This document shows positions 37,799 to 50,470 of a stretch of DNA of 64,000 nt, in pieces. Under the pieces are notes generated by a model. That model saw only the letters and a program-made list of their open reading frames with translations, was not told where the DNA came from and made no database searches. Origin of the DNA: Sindora glabra (Eukaryota; Streptophyta; Magnoliopsida; Fabales; Fabaceae); NCBI GenBank assembly GCA_020226215.1, contig CM035230.1, forward strand, positions 23,045,883 to 23,109,882. Reading direction: 5' to 3'. Each line of letters opens with the position of its first letter. The stretch's first letter is position 1. The position numbers were made by a program, and so were the translations under genes.

Positions 37799-39326
37799 TA
37801 ATAGAAGACCACTACTAATTTATTTTGAAAGATAAGTACATGGCAAGCAATTGGTCCAAACTCAAAGCATTTTTGCATGTGACATAAGAGTGCTATACAA
37901 GGAGCCTGTGTAAGTATTGTTGCATGTATCTTTGATATTATTTTATGTTTTGTTATAAGATTAATAGATGCAATAATTGTAACATTTTTGCATAACTTTC
38001 AATCCAATCTTATTTTAATTTTGTGGATGTTAAACTTGAGGAGCAAGGATACATGATTACCAGTATCCAATGGATGGTAGCCAATCGATACAAAAATTAG
38101 GAATCTATGCTCTATCACCGTTTCTTGCAACATAAATGTCATGATGACATTCATGATTTGTATAGTGCAAGGTGAGCTTATCCCATTATTATCTTAGTAG
38201 ATTACTTAGACAAGTTATGCATGTACTTCAATAGTGATGAATGCAGGGTAAGGTTCAAGCAAAATTAGTAACTTTTCATTTCTAACATTCAATTTGTTTC
38301 TCTTCTAATTATAAATGTTTTGGTTTAAATTTGTAAGAGTTATCCAATAGAAACTTGAGCAATAGATTAAAGAAGTTATATGGTGAACATTATGGATTAA
38401 AGTCCATTGTGGTGGCATGACATGATAAAGTATCTTAACTTAACATTCTTGCATTGTGTTATTGTAAAAAAATTTACTAACTATTAATACCATATTTTGA
38501 AATTAGCATAGAGAAATAAGGATAAGTGAATTGCAACTAGTAAGGGAGAATTTTTGTGAGGGTCATACATATGATACAAGGAAATGAATGCATTTAGATG
38601 CCTAAATTACATTTGTAAGTAACTAATTTTTAATTAAATAATTTTAATTATTATAGAAAAAGTTTTTTACTCAAACTTTATGATCTTTATTAAAAAATTA
38701 AGACTAAGATGTTGAAATTGGTTACCCAATAATCCTTACAATCTAGTGTTTACTTGAAAAACTCTTCAATAGGTTCATCAAAGGTTGATAAGCTTGCTAT
38801 TACTGATAAGGTGCTAGGTACTTGTCAAGGCATAGCAAGGCAGTTAGTCATGTACTTGGTAGGATGTCACATGGCACCTTTAGCACTAACTTATCAATTA
38901 TAGCATTTTTTTAAGGTAGTAATAAGATGTAGGATTTACAGAAGAGGTGCATACCTACATTATCGAGAGTCAATAGGCCTTAACTATGATGAAGTAATGG
39001 ATTCTCTATTATGAACAATTGCAATAATAGACCTACATTACCTTAAAGGTGATGCATACTACTTAGCAATCCATAGGATTTTCTTTATTTTGTCCTATTA
39101 TACCTCCTCCTTCTTCTACTCAAATGAATATCCCTCTATCGAGAGGACTATCTACTTCTTAGTTGCTACCTACTTCGCAGCATCCTTTGGCTCCCAAGCT
39201 GTAGCTACTCTTACCCCTACCCTAGCTATAGCTATAGCCCCTCCACCTCAATCTTCTTATGTGCCTTTAGATGATGATAAAGACAAGGATGTGGATGAGG
39301 ACATCAATAATTATTATTTCATATAA
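37799..39326 (+). pseudogene. Decayed TNPA-like second CACTA gene, copy B
   Basis: Counterpart of 9573-11153; the putative start codon is ATA here. A piece near 38340-38400 (LSNRNLSNRLKKLYGEHYG) fits the KxNRxK-type motif of Ptta/En/Spm proteins. The last 78 codons (39090-39326) are open and end in a run rich in Asp, Lys and Tyr, preceded by a Pro/Ala/Thr-rich linker. Upstream stops make it non-functional. Confidence 0.55.
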
Positions 39327-39639
39327 CTGTTATATATAAAATGCATTTACTTTTAATCCGATATTTATATTATGTATGAATGTGAATTTTTTTATTATAT
39401 ATTATTAGGAGTTAATTTTTGTTTTATTTGTTTTTACAATAGATATTATGATATTTTTGAATGATTATTAATAATTATAAAAAATATTTTAGTGTATTAA
39501 AAATTTTCACCTTTCATCTACAAATAAATTCATTAAATTAGATACATATATGTTAAAAATAAAAAAAATCATTAAAATTATTAAAATTTTTTAGTATGCA
39601 TTGAATTTTTTTTAAATTTTTCATGTACAAATAAAATAC

Positions 39640-40055
39640 CTATATAGATAATAAGACTTTATACATATGATAATTATTGCCTATATAGGTGATACCTATA
39701 TAGATGACTTTGTCATCTATATAAGTCACACTTGCACAGATGAAAATTGTTATCTATATGGGTCAAACCTACACAAATGACAACTATCATCTTTGTAGTT
39801 GTTTAACTATCCAAACGACAGAGTTGTTTGTATAGGTAGGGTAATGTTGACTATTTTCCTACCTTATGCAAACAAATTTGTCTTCTATATAGGTGGAACC
39901 TATATAGATGACATAAAAAATTATCTATGCAACTTGAAACACATACAAATCAATATAGATTACTCAATGCAAAAGATAATTTCATCTATAACAGCTATAA
40001 TAGGGGTGTATACAGTTGACTTTTATCATCTATATATACATTTATTTTTATAGTG
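39640..40055. repeat. 3' subterminal repeats of CACTA copy B
   Basis: A dense array of CTATATAGATGAC and its complement, for example at 39685-39725 where the two face each other, and again at 39895-39915 and 40010-40035. It ends with TATAGTG. Confidence 0.8.
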
Positions 40056-43000
40056 CTTTTTAGGGGAAGATATGCCCCTTTAGATCATCAATTTGCTTTT
40101 GCACTAAATTTTTCATAGTATTTTTAGATGTTCACCTCTAATCCCAAAATCCTAATCTTTGAAATTTTAAGAATTTATCTTGTTAGGATAGTATCTCATC
40201 CAATTTCTCTTAGTTTTGAAACCTTTTTCTTGCAAATAAATCTCTAAAATCAACTTCATTTGGCAATATTTTTCCACTCCTATCTAGTTATGTTTCCATT
40301 GTTTCAATTTTTCTCCTTTATATTTAATCTTAGTAATAGTTTAGTGAGTCAACTAACTTTGAATATTTTATATGGGTGCAAAATTGAAATATAAGTCTAC
40401 TTGGTTAGGTAGATACACTTTTATGGCTAACTACAGGCACTCTTGTTTTAGGAAAGTACTGATATTTAAGTAAAAGATGGTTCTTTGAGAGTTAGGTTGG
40501 GTTACACAATTAGCCTTTTGTTTGGTTAGGAACTAACTTTAGAATCAAACTTTGATTATATTTTCTTTAGATAAATTAAATTAGAGGAATGGCTTGTTAG
40601 GCTCTTGATGGATTCTAAAAAGCTTATCACATGTTAAGGTGAGTAGATTCTTTACCCTTTCTTGCATTACTTAAAATTTATATTCTATCCATAAATATAT
40701 TTTAAGCTTGAAATTTGTTCTTATGTTATGTTTTCATCTTAATGTTAGTTTGCTTTGCATATTCATATATGGAATTTATATAGTTGCTTTTATAATATTT
40801 AAACTTCTTGATTTGAAGAGTTGGATCAGTCATAGATTTGAGAGAAGGCATAGTTATGTTTTGTATAATTTAAAGTTACTATCAATATCCATATGTTTAA
40901 GATATAATATGAAGATTCTGAGAAAAGAATTTGAATTTTGGAACATTGGCATAGTATTAAATGTAACCTTTTGAAATGAAAGACGGTTTTCTTAAACATA
41001 TAGGTGACATAAAAATTTTATTTGAATTTTATGTACTCAGTTGACTTTAATATGGATTCTTAGGACCTTTCTATGTAAAACCCCATGTGCATTTGGAATT
41101 TTTATATTTTCATGGTTATTACAAAGGGCATATAGGAGAATTTTGTGAGGAGTAAAAAAATGAGTTTAGATGGATATTAGGACTTCTAACTAGGGTTTGA
41201 AAATTAACCTTAACTTTATAAAGGGATTTGACCCTTTATACTTCTAACTTATGACTAGAGCTTGGGATTTGACCTTGACTTTAGAAAGAGATTCAACCCA
41301 TTTTATTTATGATTTTTGCATAGTAGTTCATGCAAAAATCCCATAGAATCCTACTTATTTTGATTGTTAGATTACTTTAAATTGTCGTTGTTTCAATCAT
41401 ATATTCTTATGTTAGTTTTATGGATTTACATACATTTTTTAACCATAAAATGCTATGTGTATTGAATTAGTTATTTTGTGTCATTTGAACTTTAAATATT
41501 AGATTTGATTAATATATGTTGTTGTTCATTTTGTTTTTGAAAGAAACTTGAATTTTCTTGATTTCTATGATTATGTTTGCAAGTTGAGTTTGAGCAATGG
41601 TCTGCTCACTAAATACTTGTACTCATCCCTTTCTTGTTCCATATTTTTCAAAGTTTAAGATTATCTTCAATATTCCTTACCATCATGGTAGTTTGAGCTT
41701 ACTTTGTGATTAAGTAGGCTATTTGGTGGAAATTAAAAACATGGTTTAGAGTTATTTTGGCATTTAAAATAGGATGTCCTTGTATATGTACATTTTTCAA
41801 TATGTATACATGTTTGTATGTAAATGATGACTAGTATATGTTTAATGTGTGATCTAGTACTTGTTTTGATTTACAAGTGTTTATATGGTAGATAGCTTAA
41901 TATATGTGTCTGTTACCCTTAAATAGTGCTTAAAAATAATGGATATTCAATAAGTTTGTTGATGAAACATCTAAAACATTATGAGTATTTAATTGTCATG
42001 TAGTCAATATGGTAGTTCTTTAGGTATAGAGCTAAGTTTGTAGGAGGCCATTTGGAAATGGTTTCTTATGCTAGTCACATTACTAAAATTAGGATATGAC
42101 AAAGTTGTTATTAGTGCTTAGGTTTTCTTTATTTACGTAAAGAAAAATCAATCGTTTGAAACCTCACATGTAAATGGTGGTGAAGAATGGTTTAGTGAGT
42201 AGGTGCATGATCTTGAGGTCTTCAATTGCAAAAATGGATAGACATGCTGAATTCATATTAGTGCACCTTGAAACATGAATTGTGAATGACAACATGTTGA
42301 TTCTTATTCTAAGATATATTATAGATTTGCATAGTTCTTATATTATAGTAATATTTTAAGTTGTTAATTTTAACCATATTTCCTTATTTCTTAAAGCATT
42401 CCACCTATAAGGGATATTTCTTAGGATTAAAGAACAAAGGAAAAATTAGTGATCTTACTAAGAGAATTTTAGTATGAATGGAATAGGAATTTATTCCATC
42501 AACTATACTAGAATTATGTTATTTATGTGATGTATGTGGAACTTAGTTTATAGTTGTTTTTTTGTGTAGAAAAGAAATTGGAAAATGGCATAAATGAGTG
42601 GTGATATTGAAATAAAACAATTAATTAGTTATATATATATCTTGAATTTGTTGAATGTGCCTTAACTGGTTAACTAGATTATATAATTTATTTTTATGTG
42701 TTGGTATAGAAAGCTTGGAGTTGCTCATGAATTTTTATAAGTGTTAATAGATTAAGTGTAAGAAATATTTTGTAAATGTAGGTTCATGTGCCTAGAAAGA
42801 TAATAGTTTTCAAATGTCTTGAATTATTTTAGGAATGTGGCTTAACTTATGGGTTAAAGTTTGGTTTTAATTGTTAAGATCCCTTTCTACATAAGTGTAA
42901 GCATGGAATGCCAAGAAGAAGTTCTCAAGATTATTAAATGATCAAAAAGAAAAAGGAAGAGTGCAATATATAAACTTTTGAAATAAATTACAAATATTAT

Positions 43001-44900
43001 TCTCATTGTGTATATGGTTAAATTAGTGTACTAGTTAATTTATAGGAACCATTGGATACTAGAATCTTGATATGAAGCCTTAAGGTGGGATGTGCATTAT
43101 TTTTAGGCTAAATCATCTTGTCAAAGCCTTCAATAAGAAGTAATAAAATGTGAATTTTCTTTAGCACATTATAAGGTGTCATTGTTTTATAGATAGACAA
43201 ATGTGATTAATCCTTATTGAGATTGTGAATTTTATAAGTGGCTAATGAATGATCAATCAATAAATCTTACTATTAAGCTACTAAAATATGAGAATGAATA
43301 GGTAATACCTTAATTTATATAATAGAGATGTTGGTTAACCACTTTGTACTAAGATTAAGTTAAAAGAATTTTAGGTTTTTGATGACAAATCTAAATTAGC
43401 ATAATATGATTTTCATGGTCAAAAACCTAGTTTGGAACTCTATTTTTGTAATGATTTGGTTGCAGATAATTAGTAGTAATATTAAAATAACATAAAAAAG
43501 AGAAAGAAGTAATAATAATAAATATATAAAAATCATAGAATGTATGAGATAAGAACTAATTAGAGTTTAAGTTTAGCAAGGTTCAAAAGTCATATTTCAA
43601 GCTAAATTAGATTGGTTAGTCTACTTGGTTTATATGTATTATCAAGTGTAGTTAGTATTTAATGTAATGATTATTGGTTCCTTCATAAGAATTATTATAT
43701 TGACTTGTGTAACCTAGAAACTTCATGAAAGGGTTAGCATACTATGACTAGAATCCTTAGTGATTGATTTCATTATTTATGATCTATTTTATTTGGGTGT
43801 GTTTGTCTAGTATTATGGAAACTTGGAATAAGGTGCTAAATGAAGTAGTACATGTATGTATGCAGAATAATTGTCTAGGGGATTGATATATAGCATATGG
43901 AAATAATTAAATTCTAGTTTCTTTATCCATTTATACCTTAATTAGCAAACACCAAGCTATTTCACAATTCTAGTTGCGGTGTTGAAGTTTGTTCATAACT
44001 TTAGTTATGTGGTAGTTTTAAGTAACATTGTATAGTGCATTAAATGGCAATAGTGCTCTCAAACTAGTAGAAGGTGTTTTAAACTTTGGTTTGAAATTGT
44101 TTTCTATCAGTTTGATACTACTTTGCTTGATTGTTTTATATGATCTAGTGTTGGGCTGGCCTTAGGAATAGCATAAGCTAATTATAAATAATTGAGAACT
44201 ATAATAACTTGTTAGTGAATGGTATAATTTTGTGATAAAGAAGTAAGGGAATAACTTAATTAGTATGGAAAGCAAATAATAAACACAAATATGATCTACA
44301 TGATAAAATAGATGTTTTAGATACAGGGCATGCCATTAGATTAAATCATAGGTAGTTCAATACTTCTAATTAAAGAACTAGAAATGGTTGTTAACATACA
44401 TATGTGATAAAATGTAATAGTTCTATGCTTGTGTTGATTGGATCTATTACTTAAACATTTTAATCATGAAAAACTTAAAATTTTGCCTAATATAGTTATG
44501 AGTTATTAGGTTTTATCGCAATTAAAATTGAAGTTTGGATCAATAATTATAGAGAAAGATAATGCTTGATGTTTTGATAGCATACTGAGTCAATATATTT
44601 GTATTTGTAATGTGAGAATGAGTGGTGTGGAACATTAGGCATCATAATTCTATTTTCCATTCAAACTCATGTGAGTTTAAATATCATATCTTTGTTGTTT
44701 AATGATAAAAATACTAGTTTATAGCTTAAGAAAATAATAGAATCCTAGTTTAATTTGATTTAAGTGTGAAGATACTCTTAGAATGTAGGTTTAGTGAGTT
44801 TGGTGACTAAAGCTAGTTTTGTTAGAACTTAGAGAATCAAAGTTCTTCTTCAAATATGTTAACCTTTGTTTTGTTTTTTTTTGGTTAAGGATGACTTACT
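40056..44900. other. AT-rich spacer, no gene seen
   Basis: Counterpart of 11882-16830. Short open frames are not conserved as proteins. Confidence 0.6.
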
Positions 44901-45690
44901 AAAGTCTTTGATTCTTTGGACTTGCCATCCACACCCTTCTCCTTTTTCTTTTCCTTCCTTTTCCTTCCTATGAAAATACCTAAAATGGATTACCAAAGAA
45001 AATGACAATTAGACATGTTAGAAAATATTTTATTTGATTATAAACAATAAACTTGAAGCGATGGAAAATCTTATTTTTATGGAGAAAGAAATCAAGGCCT
45101 TTGGCCAAGTTAGGTAGGTGCCAACTGTTTGAGTTACCGTGGTCACCTTTTTTGTCAACAATGGCACCTTAGTAATGGCATCGTCTATAGTGACTACCAC
45201 TCCCTTATATTGGTCCTCTAATAATGCAATAATATCATGCACAAAATCTAGGAAAACCATGCCTTTTGCCACCAACCTAATAAAGTGTCCTTTAATAATG
45301 AGTACACAAATATGTCTACCCTGTATGACAAATAAACTAGTTAATTAGCATCAATATAAAAGTACAAAATTATTAAAAATTACTTAGCAATGAGCAGTGA
45401 GGTGACTGGAATTCATTTGTGGTAACCCACAAATGAATGACACACATGATTAATAATTAAAGACTTCTTGTTATGAATATGTAAAAATTTAAATGGTGAT
45501 AAGTAGTAAGATTCCTTGCCAATATATCATCTGAGATGGTGTCCTTAATGCTTTGTTGCACATGGTAACACTTCTTAACATCAATAACCACTTTAGTGCA
45601 TGTCACATAATTGAGGTAGCTACAGAATTTATTATTGAAGTCTACTTTTTGCTTCTTTCCTATGGCACACTTGAGGATAATGCCTTTCAT
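44900..45690 (-). pseudogene. Decayed plant transposase (Transposase_24 / DUF8039-like), copy B, internally deleted
   Basis: The minus-strand frame at 45030-45275 is open and contains VTIDDAITKVPLL and TVGTYLTWPKALI, which fit the C-terminal DUF8039-like module of plant En/Spm-type proteins (a TVGDALGTxVAWPKxLI style motif). The N-terminal part at 45430-45690 corresponds to copy A 18350-18700. Between them about 1 kb present in copy A is missing, with the junction near 45420-45430. Inactive. Confidence 0.5.
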
Positions 45691-45908
45691 AATTGTAAGA
45701 TCCCTAATTCCTTTCTTTTGTGACCAACTTTACTAGAACCAAATGAATTTATGTAACTTTTGTTTAAAGAGTTTTAACAAAACTAATATAAACATTTGAT
45801 TTATGTGCCAAGCAACATTTGACAAACAACCAAGCAATATATGTGATAACGTAAATAACAAGGAACAATCGCATATCATTTTATCATATCTAGTTTGATA
45901 TTTGAACA

Positions 45909-46003
45909 AAATTTTACCCATAAAAATTGCTATTTTTAAAAATAGCATCTAAGTAATAGAGCCACACCGCTATGCAAAATTACTCCAAAAATGTAACTTT
46001 TAA
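45909..46003. repeat. 95-bp direct duplication, left arm
   Basis: Repeated at 47596-47690 with three mismatches, flanking the truncated LTR. Copy A has a single version near 18855-18950. Confidence 0.9.
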
Positions 46004-46931
46004 TTATTATATTTTATTTTTATTATTATTATGCGCAATTTATAACTTAATATAATAATTATCCTTGGAATAGCTTTGCTATTCCTAAAATGCCCCTAGT
46101 CAAGTATTATTACGAAAAGGATAGTAATAATACATCAAGACTAGCATGTATAGTGACTGATGATTACGAATCATGGATATGTGATATTAAGTCAATACAT
46201 GAGTACATTGCTATTGAACAATGTACTGGACTGACCCACTATGAGAATATTGCATGGATAAACGTGTCATAAGTTATTCTCATATGATCACAAATATACA
46301 TAAACCTTTGACTTGAAGTCACTATGGTTCCCTACATGAGGAATTACTCACTTTAATATTGTCCTATGTCACCTTTAATCAGGATGACAAGTAGGGCATT
46401 GATTGGGTGTGTCATAAATGGTGCAGAGGGAAGTGAGTGATGTAAATGGGATTTTGTTACTCTTGTATAAAAGAGAAATATCCTTGGACCCCTTGATTGA
46501 GTGAGACTTAGAAATGCATGGCTATGCTCAATTAAATTAATATATGATATTAATTATTTATTTTAAGTCTACTCAGTATCAAGAAATATAAATTGAACAT
46601 TGACGAGGATGACACATTCCATGCCTCCAGTTCAATTTGGATATTATTACAAAAGGGTTATGATGTAAAACGTTGATCATGTATTAGGTGGATGTCGAAT
46701 CACAGACATTCTTACTACTTGAGTGGTAGTGATGTATTGCTAGATACCGCTTACTGTCTATGGCTCAATAAATGAGTCATTGTCAATATAGTAAGAACCT
46801 ACAAGGTCACATAAAAGGAGTAGGAATAAGATAATAATTAATTTGACTTTAATTATATTAATATCCAATTAATTGGACTTATTTTCGTGCATATATATTA
46901 TTATTAAGAATAATAATAAGTTATTCATGTA

Positions 46932-46962
<31 letters not shown>

Positions 46963-47595
46963 TGTGATATTATTTAATATTAAAGTAATATTAAATAATT
47001 ACGTTATCAGATATTAGATAAATATATTATGAAATAATATTATTTTGATATTTGATAACTATATGCAATTATCTAATAATTAAGATATTTATATTATGAG
47101 ATAATATTATTATCTAATATTAGATAATTAATAGATAAGTCCTATCTCTTCCCCTTATCTCTAGGATAAGGATAAGATGAGTTGTTAAGTGTGATTAAGA
47201 TTTTGGAAGCATTATCCTAGTAGGACTAGGATTATAACTTGCCTAAGTTTTATAAAAAGGGACTTGAGGACAGCACTTTTACAATACGTTCAAAGCTTCC
47301 ATATAAACCCTAAATCACTAAGAAAACATCCAATCCTAATTCTTAGAGAGAAAAACGCATCAGAGCAGATTCGTGGAGGGTGGGAGGTCGTTGTTCACTC
47401 CGTGTGGATACCGTAGAGACGCTGTACCTTTCGGCCGGCGTTTGATTCATCCACTCTCAAGTTTTGATCAGTAGAAACACGAGTGCCCAATAGGTAAAAT
47501 CCTAATCATTGACTTATACTTTTTGCATGGATCCTAGGTAGAATTCGGATCAAAATTTTGAAATTTCGCTGCATGTAATAATCTGAATTCCTAAC
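46004..47595 (+). mobile_element. 5'-truncated LTR related to the solo LTR of copy A
   Basis: From about 46020 on it is a diverged relative of 6615-7927; both share, for example, TCCTAAAATGCCCCTAGTCA-like and AAGACTAGCATGTATAGTGA-like stretches, and both end near a GCATGGATCC motif followed by CTAACA or CCCAACA. The usual TGTTAG start and the first roughly 60 bases are missing. It has an extra AT-rich middle with a (TA)n tract and a TATA-like TTTATAAAAAGGG near 47250. No internal retrotransposon domain is seen. A 95-bp direct duplication, not a 5-bp one, flanks it. Confidence 0.7.
46932..46956. repeat. (TA)n microsatellite within LTR
   Basis: About twelve TA units inside the AT-rich middle of the LTR, followed by several short ATTATTTAATATT-like inverted pieces. 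Confidence 0.9.
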
Positions 47596-47690
47596 AAATT
47601 TTACCCATAAAAATTGCTATTTTTAAAAAAAGCATATAAGTAATAGAGCCGCACCGCTATGCAAAATTACTCCAAAAATGTAACTTTTAA
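47596..47690. repeat. 95-bp direct duplication, right arm
   Basis: Partner of 45909-46003. Continues colinearly with copy A near 18950 onward. Confidence 0.9.
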
Positions 47691-48912
47691 GTAAAATTGA
47701 CATTTTTAAAAATATGAGTACATAACATGACACGTATTCAAGTATGTTAGCTCTTCATGTAAGATAATGCTTCTAAATAATGTAAAAAAAACAATTGCAG
47801 AGTAGTTTTAAAAAGCATAAAAAATGAAAGGTTTTCAACAATTGATGATAATACTATATATCAAACACCAAAGACCACAATTAGAATAAAAAATGCTCAC
47901 AAAATATAAGAGAATGAAGAAAATACCTTAGATAGATAGGAATAGATGTTCAACAATGGCACAAAGTTAGTGCCACACAATCATCAAGCAAGCATTGAAG
48001 AAAACTGAGTAGAGACCAAATTGTTGTACAAAACAAGTTAATTTGTAATTCTAAAATAGAGATGATGGTATGCTAGTGGTAGAACTCTCAATGTTAGTTA
48101 TCAATGAAATATCGATGTTTATATATTTCCACATAGATTGTCACTACAATTGACGTCTAATGTTCTTTGCAAAATTACAAAAATGACTCATTAGGTAAAT
48201 TTTCAACATTGGTTCTATATAGGAATTGATATCTAATATTTAGTTCCTCTTCAAATCTAACAGTTCACCTTCATTTTCTATGATAGTTTTTAAACAACCA
48301 AAGTGAAAACTTTTTTTTAACCAATTTTCCAACTCTTCATCTCTAATTAGATAATATGACTTTACTTTGTTAGTTTTTTATTTGAATTAACATTGTATAT
48401 TTTACTTATTTTTAAAAATGTCACTGCATCATTTTCACATTTATTTTCACTTTAACTAACATTAATATGCTAACTTATATGCAATTTTCTAGCATTGAAA
48501 GGGTATGAGAGAGAAAAAAAAATGGAGGTGGAAGGAAATAGAGAGAGAAAAATATGATCAAGAATAAAGGTAAGATAAAATGAAATTATGTAATGTAAAA
48601 TAGTTTGAGAAAATAATTTCTTAGAAAAAAAATCTCTTTTTTATATTATTATTATTTTTTAATTGCAATTTACTTTCCATTAACTAACTTTTCTAATCAC
48701 CTGAAATGTCCATTGTTGAGAAGGTTCACAAGCATGCCTTTAGTAAAAAAGTTTCTAATTTGTAATATAATTGATTGTCTTAAATTAGCCCCATTAGTTG
48801 AAACTCATTGCATGAAGGTTTCACATTTTTATTAAATTCTTGATCAAATATTTTTAAATAAGAAGTCAACTTCCAAAGAAAGGCTACAAAAGAAAAAGAA
48901 AAGGAAAATGCT
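47691..48912. other. Intergenic, matches copy A 18950-20179
   Basis: No gene seen. It includes the counterpart of the possible CACTA-like terminus (TAGCATTG near 48491) and purine-rich runs near 48500-48560. Confidence 0.6.
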
Positions 48913-48941
48913 AAAGAGAAATAGCATTTTGGGCCCACATA

Positions 48942-49865
48942 TATCAGTGTGTATTAGTTTCAAAAATTGAAAAATCTAGGTCTGATAACATACCTTACTT
49001 GACCAATCTTTCTAATCTTTTTCTAGAAATGTGGCCCAATTGTCGATGCCACAAAATGGAAGAATTCTCACTCACTCTAGGATGTTTATGCCTAATCACA
49101 ACATTAATGGGCATATCAAAAGACACAATGGGATAATCATTCAAATTCAAATGATACAAACCATTTTGTAAAGTAGTTGTAGCAATAATAGTAGAATTAT
49201 AATAAATATCAATCCTTCCATTTCCTTGCCAAAAAGAATAATCACAATTGTCTAAAACAGAACTAGAAATCAAATTTCTTCTCAAAGAAGGTACATAAAC
49301 AACATTATTCAAATTCAAAATATGTCTAGAGGATAAACATAAAGAAATTGTTCCAATGTATTCAACTTCAACTTTACTCCTTGTTACTTCTAAGATAGTT
49401 CTCTCTTTCTTACTTGAGATCCACTAGTTTTTAAGCCCTTGCAAGAAATTTGAAACATGAACAGTTGCACTAAAATGCAACCACCAAAAATCGGAAGATG
49501 TCTTAAGATTATTGGACTCAAAACACATTAGAGCTAGAGGGGTATAATTGGAATATGTACCTTCCTTCTCACACTTGTTTTTCAGCTTATAGCAATTAGA
49601 CATCTTGTGTTCAAGGATCTTGTTATAATTGCACTTACTCTTAAATTTCTTCCATTGTCCTTTGCCCTTTTCACCACTTTTCTTGAAACTAGACTTTCAA
49701 GATATTTGCATGTTTGGTTTCTTTTCTTTCTTATCATTCCCATTTGACTTATTGTTAGAGCCCCAAGATAAGTAATTAATAGAAGGTAACTGTGAGTTAC
49801 TCTTCATGGTCTCTTCCTCTTGAATTACTATGAAAATCATTTGGTTAATTGTCTACTGTCCCTCT
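48942..49865 (-). pseudogene. copia retrotransposon gag-pol fragment (zinc knuckle, protease, GAG-pre-integrase)
   Basis: On the minus strand the order is a gag tail (IVIQEEETMKSN near 49800); a Lys-rich stretch; a degenerate zinc knuckle (CNYNKILEHKMSNC near 49630, second Cys replaced); a protease region near 49470 in which the catalytic DSGAT-type motif reads HFSAT; then NNVVYVPSLRRNLIS (49260-49310) and the GAG-pre-integrase signature LWHRQLGHISRKRLERL (49000-49060). Stops occur after the knuckle, after the protease region and just after LERLVK, where the frame then continues GMLSDLDFSIFE. Integrase and reverse transcriptase are absent. It is a dead internal fragment of Ty1/copia pol. Confidence 0.85.
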
Positions 49866-50004
49866 TATGAATTATAAGAAGTTCTCAAGTAGTTATATTT
49901 AGATGATAATGATTAAAGGACTCTATAGATTAAAATGCTCTCTCCTAGATCAGCACCATATGACCTTAGTTTATTGTAATAGTGAATCATCAACACCATA
50001 TGAC

Positions 50005-50470
50005 CTTAATCATAATAATTATGAGCATACTTGATGTATACTTTGATGAAGCCATAATTGATTTGGATGATGGTGATAAGTAAAATTGTAACTTACTTTA
50101 CCCTTTTGGTTATTCAGATTGAGAGAAAAAAAATTTTGGAGAGGTAAAAGAAGTAAATTAGCGTAATGGTAAGACTTGACATTCCTTAACTTAGAGATTC
50201 AAGTTCAATTCCTCATGGGTCAAAAATATTAATAGGTTTTAGTAGATGTACAATCAAAAATGATAGGAGAGCACCTGATTGAATTGACTAAATAATCAAT
50301 TCAATTTTGATATATAAAAATTATAATTACATCTCTAAAATATTTCTCTTCTCTCAATCTAAATAATCAAAGGGATGAAGTAAGTTATAACTTTACTCAT
50401 CACTATCATCCAGATCAATTATGGTTTCACTAGAGTATGTATCGGGTATGATCAAAATTATTATGATTAA
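50005..50470. mobile_element. Foldback (long inverted repeat) element
   Basis: Arms of about 140 bases at 50005-50145 and 50332-50470 are imperfect reverse complements. The outer ends are TTAATCATAATAATT and AATTATTATGATTAA, and the match runs inward through a GGATGATGGTGATAAGTAAA-like part to the inner GGAGAG/CTCT. A loop of about 185 bases contains tRNA-like promoter boxes. No coding sequence. The arms would form a long hairpin in RNA or single-stranded DNA. Confidence 0.7.
50156..50290 (+). repeat. tRNA-related SINE-like sequence in foldback loop
   Basis: An A-box-like TTAGCGTAATGG (50158-50169) and a B-box-like AAGTTCAATTCCTC (50201-50214) lie about 35 bases apart, the arrangement of a tRNA-derived RNA polymerase III promoter. 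The body that follows is not tRNA-like. A full cloverleaf could not be drawn, so this is better called a SINE head or tRNA relic than a tRNA gene. Confidence 0.45.

Larger units (their letters stand above)
31154..40055 (+). mobile_element. CACTA (En/Spm-like) DNA transposon, copy B, complete ends
   Basis: It begins CACTATAACAAT at 31154 and ends ATTTTTATAGTG at 40055. Inverted, the right end reads CACTATAAAAAT, matching 11 of 12. Subterminal repeats lie inside each end, with TNP2-like and TNPA-like remnants between them. Flanking trinucleotides (GGT left, CTT right) do not match, so a 3-bp target duplication is not preserved. The homologous junction at about 63650 lacks the element entirely, which confirms both borders. 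Internal genes are dead; the termini could still be mobilised in trans. Confidence 0.85.

Noticed and set aside
46090..46272. 60-codon open frame
   Set aside because: Lies wholly within the LTR; LTRs of this family are non-coding and the relative at 6553-7927 does not keep the frame.
6553..47595. LTRs at 6553-7927 and 46004-47595 as the two ends of one retrotransposon
   Set aside because: They are about 39 kb apart, diverged, lie in different duplicated units and have different flanks; they are separate insertions.
50158..50220. Functional tRNA gene
   Set aside because: A-box and B-box like motifs exist but no complete cloverleaf or anticodon arm could be drawn.
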